In this document: one piece after another, positions 34,292 to 47,075 of the stretch
Numbering within the stretch: the first letter of the stretch is position 1
How the letters are laid out: each line of letters begins with the position of its first letter
Assembly (NCBI RefSeq): GCF_033958435.1
Contig: NC_134137.1
Location: 239,800,501-239,864,500, forward strand
Reading direction: 5' to 3'
Source of the DNA: Carettochelys insculpta
Lineage: Eukaryota; Chordata; Testudines; Carettochelyidae
DNA: 64,000 nt
The notes under the pieces: model-generated
Databases searched by the model: none
Told to the model about the DNA's origin: nothing
Seen by the model: only the letters and a program-made list of their open reading frames with translations
Position numbers and translations under genes: made by a program

Positions 34292-36298
34292 TAAAAGTTC
34301 AGAAAAGGAACTTTATTGCCCAGAAATATCTAACTTCAATAGCTGAGCAGACCTCTGTAGCAAAAAAATAATAGCAGAAGAAAAAATTGCTAAAACTGGC
34401 TCAGAACGGATGAACTGTTGATTCAAACCCTGAAGTCTCTCCTTGCTCAGGGTCAGATTCTGTAACCCTGAGTTAAGTTGTGTAGCACTCATCGATGTCT
34501 GTAAGTCCCTCGAAGCCAATGAGACTACTCATAAGGGCCTGATCCAAAGTTTATTAATGAAGCTTTACTAAATCCTTCTTCAGGCAAACTTTTCTTGTGC
34601 TGAAGCTTGAGTTCCATGTTCTGGCAGACTCTGACTGTAATAAGAATTTGCTTGAGAAATAACTGAATCACCTCTGGATTTGGTCTCCTAAGCAATGGGA
34701 AATTGTTGCCATCTCTCAGTTATCACTGTATGATAGGCGCGGACAAATGCTGACATTTTAATAGGGACCACCTTTGTAATAGAAGCTGCTACTAGGTGTA
34801 CAAAAACCTCAGCTTATAAAACAATGTGACCCTCTTCTGAAAAAAATGTCTATATGAGTGTGGTTAATTCTTTTTATGACTTTTTATTCCTCACGTTACT
34901 GTACAGCTAATAAAAGTTTGGGTTAAAGAGCTGGATTCCATGCCAGCTCAGGCAGCATCCACAAGGTTGTTAATTAACTGCAGAAAGTAAGATTTTTGTT
35001 TTTGAGGCCTGAAATGGAAAAGAACCTACTTTGATTCTCAGATCTTAGGTCAATTTATACGTCAGTTTAAAATTATCATCTTTTCATTTCTCTGTTTAGC
35101 AGATTTGACAGGGAAGTCACTGGCAGATGATAAAACTGAATTTCCTAACACTGTTTTTACATAGTAACATTTCAGAGTAAAGCCAGATTTTAAACACAAT
35201 GAATATAGGCCAAGGACAGCATACTTAGTTATACTAGAAAAACCATACAAAAATGTGTTTCCTTTACCTAATTATGAATAAATGGTCAATTGGTTTGTCA
35301 TTTAACCTAGTTTATTATGATCGTATAATTATAACCAAATTTGTCACGCAAAGTTCAGGTAAACTTACCATCACCCCAACTTTAGCTATGCAATTCTTTG
35401 AACAGAGTATGAGCTCATTCACACCACTGTAAAATTACAGGATCTCCACTGATTTCAGTGGGATAACTCCAACTTTACATGTGTGTAATGGAGACCCAGA
35501 TCTAGCCATGTAATTTCTGTGCATTTAAAATTTAAATAAACAAAAAGTTTTAAAGTTAAATATTACAAGTCATCATGTATGTATATTACATATACATACA
35601 CATACGTTTTAATATTTAACTTTATATATTGCAATAGGAAAGTTTGCCAAAAATATTCACTTAAATCCTTAAATGCTTATAAAAGACTGAAGATCAAATA
35701 CTCTTTAAACTTCCTTCAGCACGATAGTCTCAGAGATAAAACTCCTAAAACTGGTTAAAATATAGTGAAAGTGTATTTTAGAAAAAAAAATGTTGAATTT
35801 TAGCAAAAGCAATTTTTATTTCATTTTTATGAAATTTATTTTTGAACCAGCTACTGTACTAGGCATTGAAAAAATTCAACAAAAACATCACCAAAATGTT
35901 AATCTTTGATAAAAGAAAATACAGAAAAATGTTTGATAAATTCTTTCACATCTATCAACTGTGAAAATTAAACCTGAGAAGTTTCTACCTAATTAAACAT
36001 TTCTAAGAACCCATACACAGATGTCAATAGCTGATTGTAATGGGATTATAGTATCATTACTAGCACAGACACTATTCCATGTATTGTGCAAAAGAGCAAT
36101 TAGAGGAAAAAAAACTTTTGATTAGTAGTCCTTTAAGAAGAGGTAATCTTTCCCATTGTATTCAAATACACATGTACAAACATTGGACCAAAGGAGAACA
36201 AGTAACCATGAATACAGAACATTCTGTCAAGACATGAAAGGCAGAGGGAAAGGCAAGGTGCTTGCATGGAGACAAAAGCTAGAGCAGACCTACAACAT

Positions 36299-36738
36299 GC
36301 TGCATCTACACTAGCAAGTTCTTTTGAAAGAGTTTTCAAAAGAAGGGACCTCTTTCGAACGATCCTACCGAGCATTTACACACAAAAGCATTCTTTTGAA
36401 AGTAAACTAAAAGAATGCAGTGCTCCTTTCTAAATCGCTGCTCCTTTCCCATGTCAGCAAGAAAGCCTTCATTCTAAAGCTTCTTTCAAAAGAAAACACG
36501 TGTAGATGCTCTTAAGGGCCTCTCTTTCGAAAGAGCAGTCCTCATGGCACCTGATTTTTCGATCCCTGGCCCATTCTTTCAAAAGAGTGGGGGCTGTGTG
36601 GATGATCTCTTTTGAAGGAGCAGATCACTCTTCTGATCCACTTTTTTGTGTGTGGATGCTCTCCTTTGAAAGAGGTTCTTCAGGAAGAGATCTTCCGGAA
36701 TGGCTTCTTTCAAAAGATCTCTGTAGTGTAGACATAGC
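36299..36738. mobile_element. DNA transposon (440 bp), TSD CAT
   Basis: GCTGCATCTACACTAGCA pairs with GTGTAGACATAGC. CAT at 36296-36298 and 36739-36741. The interior is dominated by repeats of CTTTTGAAAGAG and CTTTCGAA. Confidence 0.8.
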
Positions 36739-36757
36739 CATTATGTTTCCAGACAGA

Positions 36758-36961
36758 CAGTGTTCCCTGTAAGCTGGGTGCTTGTGTGGCCACTCAGGAG
36801 AAGATTAAATGCCATCCAGCTGATTAGCAGAGCACCCACAAGTTGGTATTTGTTTCTACTGGTGGTGCACATTCACATATGCCGCAGGACACATACAAAT
36901 TTATTTCACACATGGATGGAAAAAATCCACACACAGATGGACAAGATTAGAGGGAACATTG
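36758..36961. mobile_element. hAT-like element (204 bp)
   Basis: CAGTGTTCCCTGTAAG pairs with ATTAGAGGGAACATTG. Flanks CAGACAGA and TCGATAGA agree at 5 of 8 bases. Confidence 0.6.
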
Positions 36962-37749
36962 TCGATAGACCCATAAATAATTATCAGAGGATGAAGCAGT
37001 GACCTCACAGAGACGAATGTCACAAATAGCTCTACAGGATACGGAGGTGAGGTTGAAACAGTGATCTGACAGGGACCTCTGACACATCAAGAATCCAGGA
37101 AGACATAGGATGGAAGCATAGAGCTGGTCAGAAAATGATTTTCCTATCTCTAAAATATGTTCAAGAATTCGAAACCTTTTCTCATACCGAAGTGGGAAAA
37201 AACCTGAAATCTTATAAATTTTGACTTTTTTTAACCCTTTTCAGTCTAATTAGCTTAAATTTTTAAACAAAACTGTTTTAAATCAGAAAGTTATACCTTT
37301 TCACTTCAAAAGGTCAAAAATGATGGTTAACGAATTTCAGATGTTATTTCTCTGCATTTTTTCAGGTTGAGTGAGTCCATCAGGCTTGTACCCATTTCAT
37401 AAACAGTTTCAGTTTTTGATTAATTGGCATTTCTCTAAGAAAAAAAAACATTGCCACAAAATTACCAAACAGTTCTTTGTGAGGATGAACAGGGACTTCA
37501 GCTGGACTCATGAAAGATGACCAGTAAGGACTTAGGGGGAGAGAATGACTCACACAGGCACGTGGCAGTTAAGTAGCCCTACAGGAGATGGGGTGAAGGT
37601 ATAGTACTAACCTCTCCAGTGGCCCATAGCAAGGAACTAGTCATGCAGTACAGACATGGTGAAGAGCAAAGGTGGAAAAAGTATCCGAAAAGTTACTCGA
37701 GTAAAATTGCAGCTGTTTTTACTTCTGGATACCTGAGTACAATCTAGAT

Positions 37750-37912
37750 GGTTGTGGCCACACTGAGCCAAAACGTCGAAATGGCTATGCAAATGACCAT
37801 TTCGAAGATTACTAATGAGGTGCTGAACTGAATATTCAGCACCTCATTAGTAATCTTCAAAATGGCCATTTGCATAGCCATTTCGACGTTTTGGCCCAGT
37901 GTGGCCACAGCC
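37750..37912. mobile_element. Minimal hairpin DNA transposon (163 bp), TSD GAT
   Basis: Almost the whole element is two complementary arms of about 75 bp around GAACTGAATATTCAG. GGTTGTGGCCACACTGAGCC pairs with GGCCCAGTGTGGCCACAGCC. GAT at 37747-37749 and 37913-37915. Its arms match the ends of 42010-42436. Confidence 0.92.
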
Positions 37913-38339
37913 GATGTGACGTGCGTGTGTTGGAAGATATCTTTCAACAAAACCGTCTGCTGACAAACCTCTGTAATCTAGACATAGCCCCGGCGTACAG
38001 AGCGCCTTTCAGGTGCTGTCCCTACTGCCTCTACTCCCCTATCACTCTAGTTTCAAAAATGAGATGATAACCCATCCTGCTTACTGGTCATGGTTCCTTA
38101 TCCCCTGTTGCCAACAGTCAGGCTCTCTATCTGTATACATACAGACAGACACACACACTCACTCTTGTTCTATTTTTTAACAAGGCGTCCAGTAAATTTA
38201 CAATTGCATACACAACTCAATTTCAGCTGATTCAAGAAAATTCTAAAGTAATTACAGGGGTTTAAGAACTAAGAAAGAAAGAAAGAAGCATAGCAATTAT
38301 AAATGCTGGAACGACAGCTTGAGCACAAATAGAAAGTAT

Positions 38340-38395
38340 TTAAAAATACCAAAAAGAAAAAAAAACAAAACCAAAACCAAAACCAAAAAAAATCA
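38340..38395 (+). repeat. A-rich simple repeat
   Basis: AAAACCAAAACCAAAACC within an A-rich run, preceded at 38268-38286 by AAAGAAAGAAAGAAAG. Confidence 0.8.
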
Positions 38396-41066
38396 CAACA
38401 CCCTTCAAGCCAAGGAACTTTCTCAAAGTATTTGGATTCAGACTCAAATTTTAGTTACATCTCAAGTCTGGGGTAACTCTATTAGAGTCAGCAGAGTTGT
38501 TCCAGATAACTGAACTAAGAACGTAGCCTATATTCTGTTATATAAACTGCTTTATAGCCAGTCATTGTAAGCCTGCATTGGTGTACATGAGGGATCATTG
38601 TCAATGTGCAGGGAATTCTCAAGCATGTGTAATAAGATGAGAATTCTCCCCTTAAGGGCAAATTTTCCATGTTGTGCCTGGGGATTTAATCGTGCAACTC
38701 CCATTAACATTAATGTGAATTGTGCAGCCTGATTTGTGGCCACGACACTGAAAAATTTTATCCTAAGGTGCTCTATTCATGAAAAAATAATTGATTCTAC
38801 TATCCAAGACTAGCAAACGCACAATATGTTTTTGTATGATCTATTCTTTCATGTGATTTAGCAAACTGTTTTCTTTGTAATGGATATAAGAGCAACTTTA
38901 GCTGAGAAAATGCTTATCACATCTATGCTTTGGCTCATCTAAAGCAGTTTCAGCTTTGGCTTGCAGCTGAAGTTGTGGGCACCATCTTCAAAGGTCCCAA
39001 TTTCTGGAAGCTGAAATACTCATCATGCTGTATACTGTTTATGACACTCAGATTTTTTGTTAGAATGTTAGGTCCTGTCCACATCAGAGGGTTTTCATTT
39101 ATGATGATCTTTACAGGACTATCCTAACCTTCACCCAGTTGTCCCACCTATCTCACCAGAAGCTTCCAATTTGTGGAGGCGGTGATGGGGAACATACAGA
39201 TGATGCCTGAATTTCTTGATCCTAGCTGCTTGCAATCATCAAAACTTTCAATGACAATATGTCCATGAAACATGTCACAATTGTGGCTGCCTAACCTCAC
39301 GTTTTTTGAAATCTTCATGCTGTTACTTGTTTCTTCTGCAAAAAGTCTTATATTGAAAACAATGTGAATGTGATACACAGCCATTTGAAAGTTAGACTCC
39401 TACATCTAGAGGCATCTGAATATATGCTCTGTTTTGTAAGTGCTAAGCCCCTACTAATCAAAATACGTGGGTATTATTTTTTTCAGAAATCAGATGGCAT
39501 ATTCAGGACTCTAAATATGGATTAAGGAAGCATAAGTTTAGACATCATTGTCTTCAAGTCCTGGTCTGCAGCACCACAGGTAGCTTGTATGAGGCCCTCA
39601 GAAATCTTTCTTGGTTTTTAATTTCCTCTTTTTCTCTGTAGCATAAAGATCCAGATCCTACAAACCCTCCTGCTGAAACTAGTGCTTGTAAGGGGCTTTC
39701 AGGACTGGACCCCGAGCCTCCATTGCTTTTCATCTAAAAACTTACGGACTGGTTTACCCTTGTCTCGTGGCTCCTTTATGCTGTCTCTGCTGGTAGAAAG
39801 AGGCTCAGAGGGCCAGCAGATCTGCCCATGAAGGAATTGTGCCAGACTGATGAGAACTCTAACTTAGCACTGTCTCTATACACCCTTCTATAGCCATTTT
39901 GCATGGATATTGTGTATTGGCTCTACACCACCTTCACAGCACCTGGAACAGGGATTATGGCTGGGAAAAAGCTATTCTCCAGTTATTCCTAACTTCTGGG
40001 AGAGAATGTTTGGAGCACAGGCAACTAAACCCAAATCAGAGCAACCTCAAGGCTGATATATCCCTGAACTCAAAACAGCCTCCAGCCAACTCCAGAATAA
40101 ACTAGGAGCAAAGATGCCATAAAATCAACTTGATCTCCCTATTGGTTCCTGTGTAGGGAGGAGCTTGGGAGGCCCAGACCCTTGATTTATCTCATTCATA
40201 TATTCCTCTAGATTTTCTGTCCAGTGTTAGAAACTGGGTGAGGGGGAAGTAAGGAGAGAGAATGTTTCCCAAAACACATACAGCAGTTGGTGCCCAGGTC
40301 TGACGCTGAATTTCTAAAATATCTTCCTCTCTCTCTAATTAACAATCTGTCAAAGTGCTGTACAATGTTAGCTCATATTAATGTCAGAGCAATCAGCATT
40401 AGGGCATTAAGAACAGCCCAAGACCAGAAGACAAGGGACACACAGATATCAGGCAATGAATTGCAGCTTGTTTAGTCCATTCAAATGTACCCCAGTTCTT
40501 TAGTGTTAGGAAATACATTTGAGAAGCAGTATGCAGGGTGCCAATGAAAAGCTCATGATTTGCTGGTTATTGATATCCTCTTGTAATTTTGGTGCAAGCA
40601 ACTAATGCAAATTTATGGATTAATTCAAATTATAATTCTTAAAATGTGTTTGTCAGCAAAGCACAAAATACCTCACTCTAGAAAAGGAATTGGGTTTCAC
40701 CCTGGGAATAACTTTCATAGCACTTTGAAAGACAATGAGCACGTATTTATACATCAAGTAAACAAACCCATTAAGCTAACAAGGAATGGAGGTCAATCTC
40801 AGGGCAGGGGAGGAGAAGATGATCCCACATCTAATGTTCATTCAGTTGCATAGAGGCATCAGGAACAAAAAAACATGTATTTCATTAGACAACTCTGGTA
40901 GGGGAAGAAGAAGCTGGAAACTTTCTTCTAGACAAACAATGTGTTATCTACCTAGTACTGGAAACAGACTTGTATCTGGTGGTATCCTTCACAAGAAGCA
41001 ATCTCAGAAATTCAATGGACTATAAAAGAGAGGAGCCAAGAAACCCAAAGTTAACTGTCTTTCACA

Positions 41067-41433
41067 GGCTGTGTCTACACGTGCCCCAAACTTCGAAATG
41101 GCCACGCAAATGGCCATTTCGAAGTTTACTAATGAAGCGCTGAAATGCATATTCAGCGCTTCATTAGCATGCGGGCGGCAGCGGCGCTTCGAAATTGACG
41201 AGCCCTGCCACCGAGCTCATGGGAATAAGGGGACTTCGAAGTAGGCGGGGCCCTTTTGAAAAGGAGCCCCGTCTGGACGCGCCGCGCGGTGGCAAGGCTC
41301 GTCAATTTCGAAGCGCCGCTGCCGCCCGCATGCTAATGAAGCGCTGAATATGCATTTCAGCGCTTCATTAGTAAACTTCGAAATGGCCATTTGCATGGCC
41401 ATTTCGAAGTTTGGGGCACGTGTAGACACAGCC
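41067..41433. mobile_element. Near-perfect hairpin DNA transposon (367 bp), TSD ACA
   Basis: GGCTGTGTCTACACGTGCCC pairs with GGGCACGTGTAGACACAGCC. ACA at 41064-41066 and 41434-41436. It is closely related to 20837-21272 and is one of the least decayed copies here. Confidence 0.93.
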
Positions 41434-41455
41434 ACATAGTGTGACAAAATCACCA

Positions 41456-41560
41456 GTCTCAGAGGGGTAGTCATGTTAGTCTGTAACTTCACAAACAACA
41501 TCTGCTTGTTATTTGAAAAGTACCAGCACTTTGACTCCAGGTATGGAACGTGACCTAAGA
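41456..41560. mobile_element. Short PLE-end fragment
   Basis: CTCAGAGGGGTAGTCATGTT followed by AGTCTGTAACTTCACAAACA is the same terminal module as at 57195. It is truncated, immediately right of the hairpin element 41067-41433. Confidence 0.5.
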
Positions 41561-42009
41561 GTTTGGTCAGCCACCATAATGGCAAAACAGTGGTAAGGAT
41601 TTTACCATGAGTTGAGTCTAGCTTGTTACGTTTTAGTCACTAGAGAACACTTTTTTCTTTGTTTTTGTGGTAACCCTTTCTGATTTCAATCCTTGTACTC
41701 GCTTTAAATTGCCATCTGCAATTGAATAAACTTGTTTTATTTTAGTCCAGCACAACCCAGTGCTGTGTTTAAACTGAGCTGTTTAGTAATTCTGTCTAAA
41801 GTAACAAACTGCTGCATTTTTAAAGGAGCAATAAACTTTTAACATTCCTGTGATTGATCCAGGACAGGGCTGATCATTTCAGAACACATGTTTTGGGGAA
41901 AAATCAGGGTGAAGGAGAGTATGGAGTAGCTGGCTAACCAGTGGAAGTCTGTGGCATTGCAGGCAGGCTCCATGATACAAAGCACTGTTGTAATGCTATG
42001 AAACACATA

Positions 42010-42436
42010 GGCTTGTGGCCACACTGGGCCAAAACTTCAAAATGGCCATGCAAATGGCCATTTCGAAGATTATTAATGAGGTGCTGAATTGAATATTCAG
42101 TGCCTTATTAGCATTAGGACGCTTTCGGCTGCAGCGCTTTGAAAGTGCCTCTTTCAAACTCTCGCAGCTCAGCACGGCTACACGGGGTCCTTTTCAAAAG
42201 GACCCCGCATATTTCAAAATCCCCTTATTCCTCTCAGTGGAGGGGAATAAGGGAATTTCAAAGTGTGTGGGGTCCTTTTGAAAAGGACTCCCGTGTAGCC
42301 ATGCTGAGCCACGGGCATTCGAAAGCATCCTAATGGTAATGAGACGGTGAATATTCAGTTCAGCGCCTCATTAGTAATCTTCGAAATGGCCATTTGCATG
42401 GTCATTTTGAAGTTTTGGCCAAGTGCGGCCACAGCC
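42010..42436. mobile_element. Hairpin DNA transposon, TSD ATA
   Basis: GGCTTGTGGCCACACTGGGC pairs with AAGTGCGGCCACAGCC. ATA at 42007-42009 and 42437-42439. It abuts the next element through the shared ATA. Confidence 0.88.
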
Positions 42437-42439
42437 ATA

Positions 42440-42848
42440 GGGTGCATCTACACTTGCATTCCTCTTTCAAAAGAGGTATGCAAATAAGGTAAATCGAAAA
42501 TGCAAATGATGTATAAATGTGCGTATTTGGCACCTCATTTGCATATTCTAATTTTGAAAGCATTTCTTTCGAAAGAAGAAAACCCATCTGGATGCTGCTT
42601 TTTCGAAAGTAAACCCCATCTTCAAAAGAATCCTTCTTCCCATTAAATAAAGGGAAGAAGGATTCTTTCGAAGATGGGTTTTCTTTCAAAAGAGCAGCAT
42701 CTACACTGGCTTTCTTCTTTTGAAAGAAATGCTTTTGAAATTACAATATGCAAATGAGGTGCCAAATATGCAAAATTTATACCTCATTTGCATTTTCGAT
42801 TTGCCTCATTTGTATAGCTCTTTTGAAAGTGGAAGTGTAGACGCACCC
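42440..42848. mobile_element. Hairpin DNA transposon, TSD ATA
   Basis: GGGTGCATCTACACTTGCAT pairs with AAGTGTAGACGCACCC. ATA at 42437-42439 and 42849-42851. Same subfamily as 33906, 44003 and 50537. Confidence 0.9.
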
Positions 42849-43009
42849 ATAGATATGGAGTGCATGCTTGCAGCTAACTGGGCATCCCAGCTAGAGATAC
42901 AGTACCAATGAACTGTGAGGCACACAGGATTAGAGGATAAGAGGTGACACAGTTCTTCACTGGTCTGGCTTGCACCCCAGAAACTAACAGACACCTTTCA
43001 GAATTCATA

Positions 43010-43330
43010 CATTATAAGGCCAAGAGAAACCATTGTGATCACCTAGTCTGTCCTCCTGTACAGCACAGGCCATAGAACTGTCCCCAAATAATTCCTAGAG
43101 CTGGTCTCTCAGGAAAACATTCAAACTAGATTTAATAATTGTCAGTGATGGAGAATCCACCTTGTCTGTGGTGTACACCTTGTTTCCAGTCTGATATTTC
43201 TTAACTTCACCTTCCAGCCACTGGATTTTGTTATATCTCATTGGATCATGTGTACAGTCAACTATCAAGTATTCGTTCCCCATGTAGGTATTTGCAGGCT
43301 GTACCCAAGTCACCCCTTTTTAAGCTAAAT
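43010..43330 (-). repeat. CR1 LINE 3' region, antisense
   Basis: AAACCATTGTGATCACCTAG then TCTGTCCTCCTGTACAGCAC and GGAGAATCCACC follow the known order of antisense CR1 3' ends in turtles. Confidence 0.75.
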
Positions 43331-44002
43331 AAAGCTCCTTAAATCTATATCTGTAAAGCACATTTTGTAGTTATTCAATTATTATTGTGGATCTTCTGAA
43401 CCCTCTTCAGCTGATCAACATCCTTTCTGAACCACATCCTAGCTCTATGAAGTTTGTGTTGGTGTTGCATTTTCCATTTGGCAAACACATTTTTTCTCCT
43501 TCATTTTTCTCCCCCTCCATTTTTACAAGGCAATCATTTCAGTTTGCAAAGCACCTTGGCATGAATGTTGTTTGTGCAACTGCATCGTTAAATAATGTGA
43601 GCTCTCCTCTGAGAATAGTGTGTGTTTATTAACTGATGCAGAGCTTGTAGGGTGAACTCAGAAACACTTGTTCTTAGAAGATCCAAGGCAAAATCCCTTG
43701 CAATAAATGTTTTCCCTCTTTCTCATGCAGTATTGCATTTTGTTTTCTTTAAAAAAGAAAACACCGTTGCAATCAGTGCTTTACTGTTTTAACATGGGTA
43801 AGATTTGAACCCTTGGCCATATTTCATTGATATTATACTATGTAGCATTAAAACCAGAAAAGATGACTAAGAGCTCTAGTTTTACAGCTGACAGGGGAAC
43901 ATTTCTTCTGCATTGCAGTTACCCCTTCCATAAAAATTAAACTTGCTCTTCCACTCTGCAGAACTGACCCCACTTCCATTACAGTCAACATCAAAACTTT
44001 TA

Positions 44003-44414
44003 GTCTGTGTCTACACTTGCATTCCTCTTTCGAAAGAGGTATGCAAATGAGGTAAACAAAAATGAAAATGAGGTACAAATTTGCATACCTGGCACCTCAT
44101 TTGCATATTCTTATTTCAAAATAGCTTCTTTCGAAAGAAAAAAACCAGTGTAGACACTGCTCTTTTGAAAGTAAACCCCATCTTCAAAAGAATCCTTTTT
44201 CCCTTTTTTTATGGGAAGAAGGATTCTTGTGAAGATGGGGTTTACTTTCAAAAGAGCAGTGTCTACCCTGGTCTTCTTGTTTCAAAAGAAACTCTTCTGA
44301 AATAAGAATATGCAAATGAGGTGTCAGTTATGCAAATTTGTACCTCATTTGCATTTTCTATTTACCTCATTTGCATACCTCTTTTGAAAGAGGAATGCAA
44401 GTGTAGACACAGCC
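44003..44414. mobile_element. Hairpin DNA transposon, TSD TTA
   Basis: GTCTGTGTCTACACTTGCAT pairs with GCAAGTGTAGACACAGCC. TTA at 44000-44002 and 44415-44417. Confidence 0.9.
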
Positions 44415-45314
44415 TTATTGACTTTGATGGGAGAAGGATTGGGCCCCAGAATAAATTACCAATAAGGCAACAATATTCCAACTAGCATGGCTTACAGTCT
44501 TTTTGGCTATGTCTAAAACCACCCTCTTTCCTCTTCTCCAGTGGCTGCAAACAGTAACCTAATTTAGGTACTTAATATGAACCTTGCTTCAAGGCTTTCC
44601 TTCTGTTTTTCTTCACAAGGGATGACATTCCCTCCAGAGTCCATGGACACCATGTCTAGCTTGGCCAGAAGTCTTGCTACTACAGTGGTTCCCAATCTTT
44701 TGCTCTTTAATTGGAATTTCCTCCCTTTTCTTGAGGTCAATTAGCTGACAGATGTCCCCTCACTCCATTAAACTGGCACATTGTCAGGTTTTCTCTGTCC
44801 ATTTTATCCCCGGGCTTCATCCTTTTCATCTTCCATTTTTTTTAATCAGGCTCTCTCCCAATCTAGCTATATTTTTAATTATGTTCTCACACACAACCAT
44901 CCATTCATTCTTCTCTTCTGACAGAGGATATGCAGCTCGAGTCATCCACAGGTGCCACCATAAGGCTTAGCTGCCTTGTACTCTACTCCATGAGCCATAT
45001 GTGACTGAGAAAAGAAACATGGGCTAATGCTTGCCACCTGATCTGATGTCCTGAACCTTTTGAGTGCTTTCCCTTTCCAGCTACATTAGCAACCAAAATA
45101 TGACCAGGAAAGAAAGGCAAGTGTCTTTCCAAAACTGGCTGATGCTTTATTTTAAAGTGTACTTCCATGATGCAATAGATAGACTGGTCAGATCTGAACA
45201 TTTATAATCAGCTTTGCTCCTCTGCTTGCCCGGTTTATCCCCTGACTTCTGCCACCAAAAGATCTGCCTACTCTTTCAGGTTAGGAAGTGATTTGATCAT
45301 GGATTTTATTCCAT

Positions 45315-45480
45315 ACTCAGTCACCCAGTTGTTGTGTGAACTGGGACAAGTCACTTTACCTCTGTTTCTCCTACCACTGCATTGTCTTATCTACTTAGAT
45401 TATAATGTTTTCAGGACAGAAACTGTCTTTTATGATGTGCTTGTGCAGTGCCTTGCACAATGAGGCATTGTTATTAGCTA
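45315..45480 (+). repeat. MIR/L2-like remnant
   Basis: CTGGGACAAGTCACTTTACC and CTGTTTCTCC are followed by CAGGACAGAAACTGTC and CAGTGCCTTGCACAATGAGG. Confidence 0.5.
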
Positions 45481-46564
45481 CACTATCATTTTAACTGAGG
45501 TAACTTACAATGCTTAGGGGTATGAAAAAGCCACCACTACTCAGTGACACAAGTTACATCGACCAAGGAGCTGTCCACTCCAATGCTAAATAAGCAGGAC
45601 ATATCCTCCTGCCAATATAACTGCCACTTCTTGTTGAAGTGAAATGATTATGCCAATGGGAGCATGCTCTCCCCTCAGCATAGTGAGTCTTCACCGGAAC
45701 CACTGCATTGGTGAAGCTGTACAAATGCAGCATCGTAGAGAAGACCGGCTGTTCTCAACCAAAGAATGCAGAGGTCTTTCCGAGGGTTCATCAACTCATC
45801 TAGATACTTCCTTAGTTTTATAGCAGGCCATATGAAAAGCATTAGCAAAGTCAACATAAACTAAAATTGCATACAGATAAAGATGATTATATGGCTTTAT
45901 ATATTATACACTAAAAGGTAAATACAATATTTATACTCCAGTTGATTTATTCTATAATTATGTGGTAATAAGAAATAAGCAAATTTTCATGAACAGCTTG
46001 CTGTGACATATTTGGGGCTTCAGCCCAACCCCAGGGAACCTGAGCCCCACTGCCCTGGACTAAAACCCAAGGCTTTCAGCTTCACATACTATAACATTGT
46101 ACATTAATGATGCTGACACAAGATACTACTGAAAACAGCATTGAAATCTCTCTTTTTCATAGTTTGATTCTTACCAGTTGCTTAATCACTACAGGGCAGA
46201 ATTAAGGTTGTGTGGGTGCCTTCATTGTGTATTACCATACCTTACTGAGTTTGGATTATTTTGCCTTATTTTTGAGGTGTTTTGGGGATAATGACAATAT
46301 GCTTGTAGCGCTATTTAGCTTTAAGCAACCAATATTTTTCCCTGCCACACAGAACCTTTGCAGAAGGACACAAGGCACGTGCAGTACTTCTTAGCAGAAT
46401 TAATGCCTCTGGAAGTGCTTAACTTGCAGAATTCTGTAGCTCACTGACCACAGGTCCTTTGTGCTCAGTCCTGGTGTGGGTTCACAAAATGTGGAGGATG
46501 TGAAGGATCCTGGTACTACCTCACCTCCCTTGTGCACCAAAAGTGGGCTGGGGATCATTTAGCC

Positions 46565-46674
46565 CAGTTTCTCAACCAGTTTTTATAAAGTGCCCCTTTA
46601 AAAAAACACATAAGTACCTGCAGACTTCCCTTGTGTACCCCTAAGGGTACATGTACCACAGGTTGAGAAACATG
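46565..46674. mobile_element. Short hAT-like remnant
   Basis: CAGTTTCTCAACC pairs with GGTTGAGAAACATG. The inner words AAGGGTACATGTACCAC and GGTTGAGAAAC are shared with 47045-47075. No TSD seen. Confidence 0.5.
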
Positions 46675-46702
46675 GTTCTAATGTAATATGAGGTTTTGAA
46701 AC

Positions 46703-47075
46703 GAGTGTCATTCAACTTTTCCAGATTACTTCACCCTTTTTGGGAATCAGAGTTGTTTTGCACACCACCAAGTTACACCTCACTTAAAATCTACTTACAA
46801 ATCATGCACAAAAATATCACAGAAGACTACTACTGAAAACTTGCTGACTTTCTACCATCTTACAATCAAACAAATGAATAGGAACAGAAATATTGTACTT
46901 ACCTTTCATCATAAGGTATATGAAGCAGTAGAAACAACTTTTACATTGTACTGACTTTAGTGTTTTTTATGTAGCCTGATGTAAAACTAGGCAAATATCT
47001 AGATGTGTTGATGGACCCCCTGGAAGACTTTGGTGTACTCCCAAGGGTACATGTACCACTGGTTGAGAAACACTG
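46703..47075. mobile_element. hAT-like element, right end clear
   Basis: The right end AAGGGTACATGTACCACTGG then TTGAGAAACACTG matches the neighbouring remnant. The left end (AGTGTCATTCAAC) is degraded. Confidence 0.5.
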
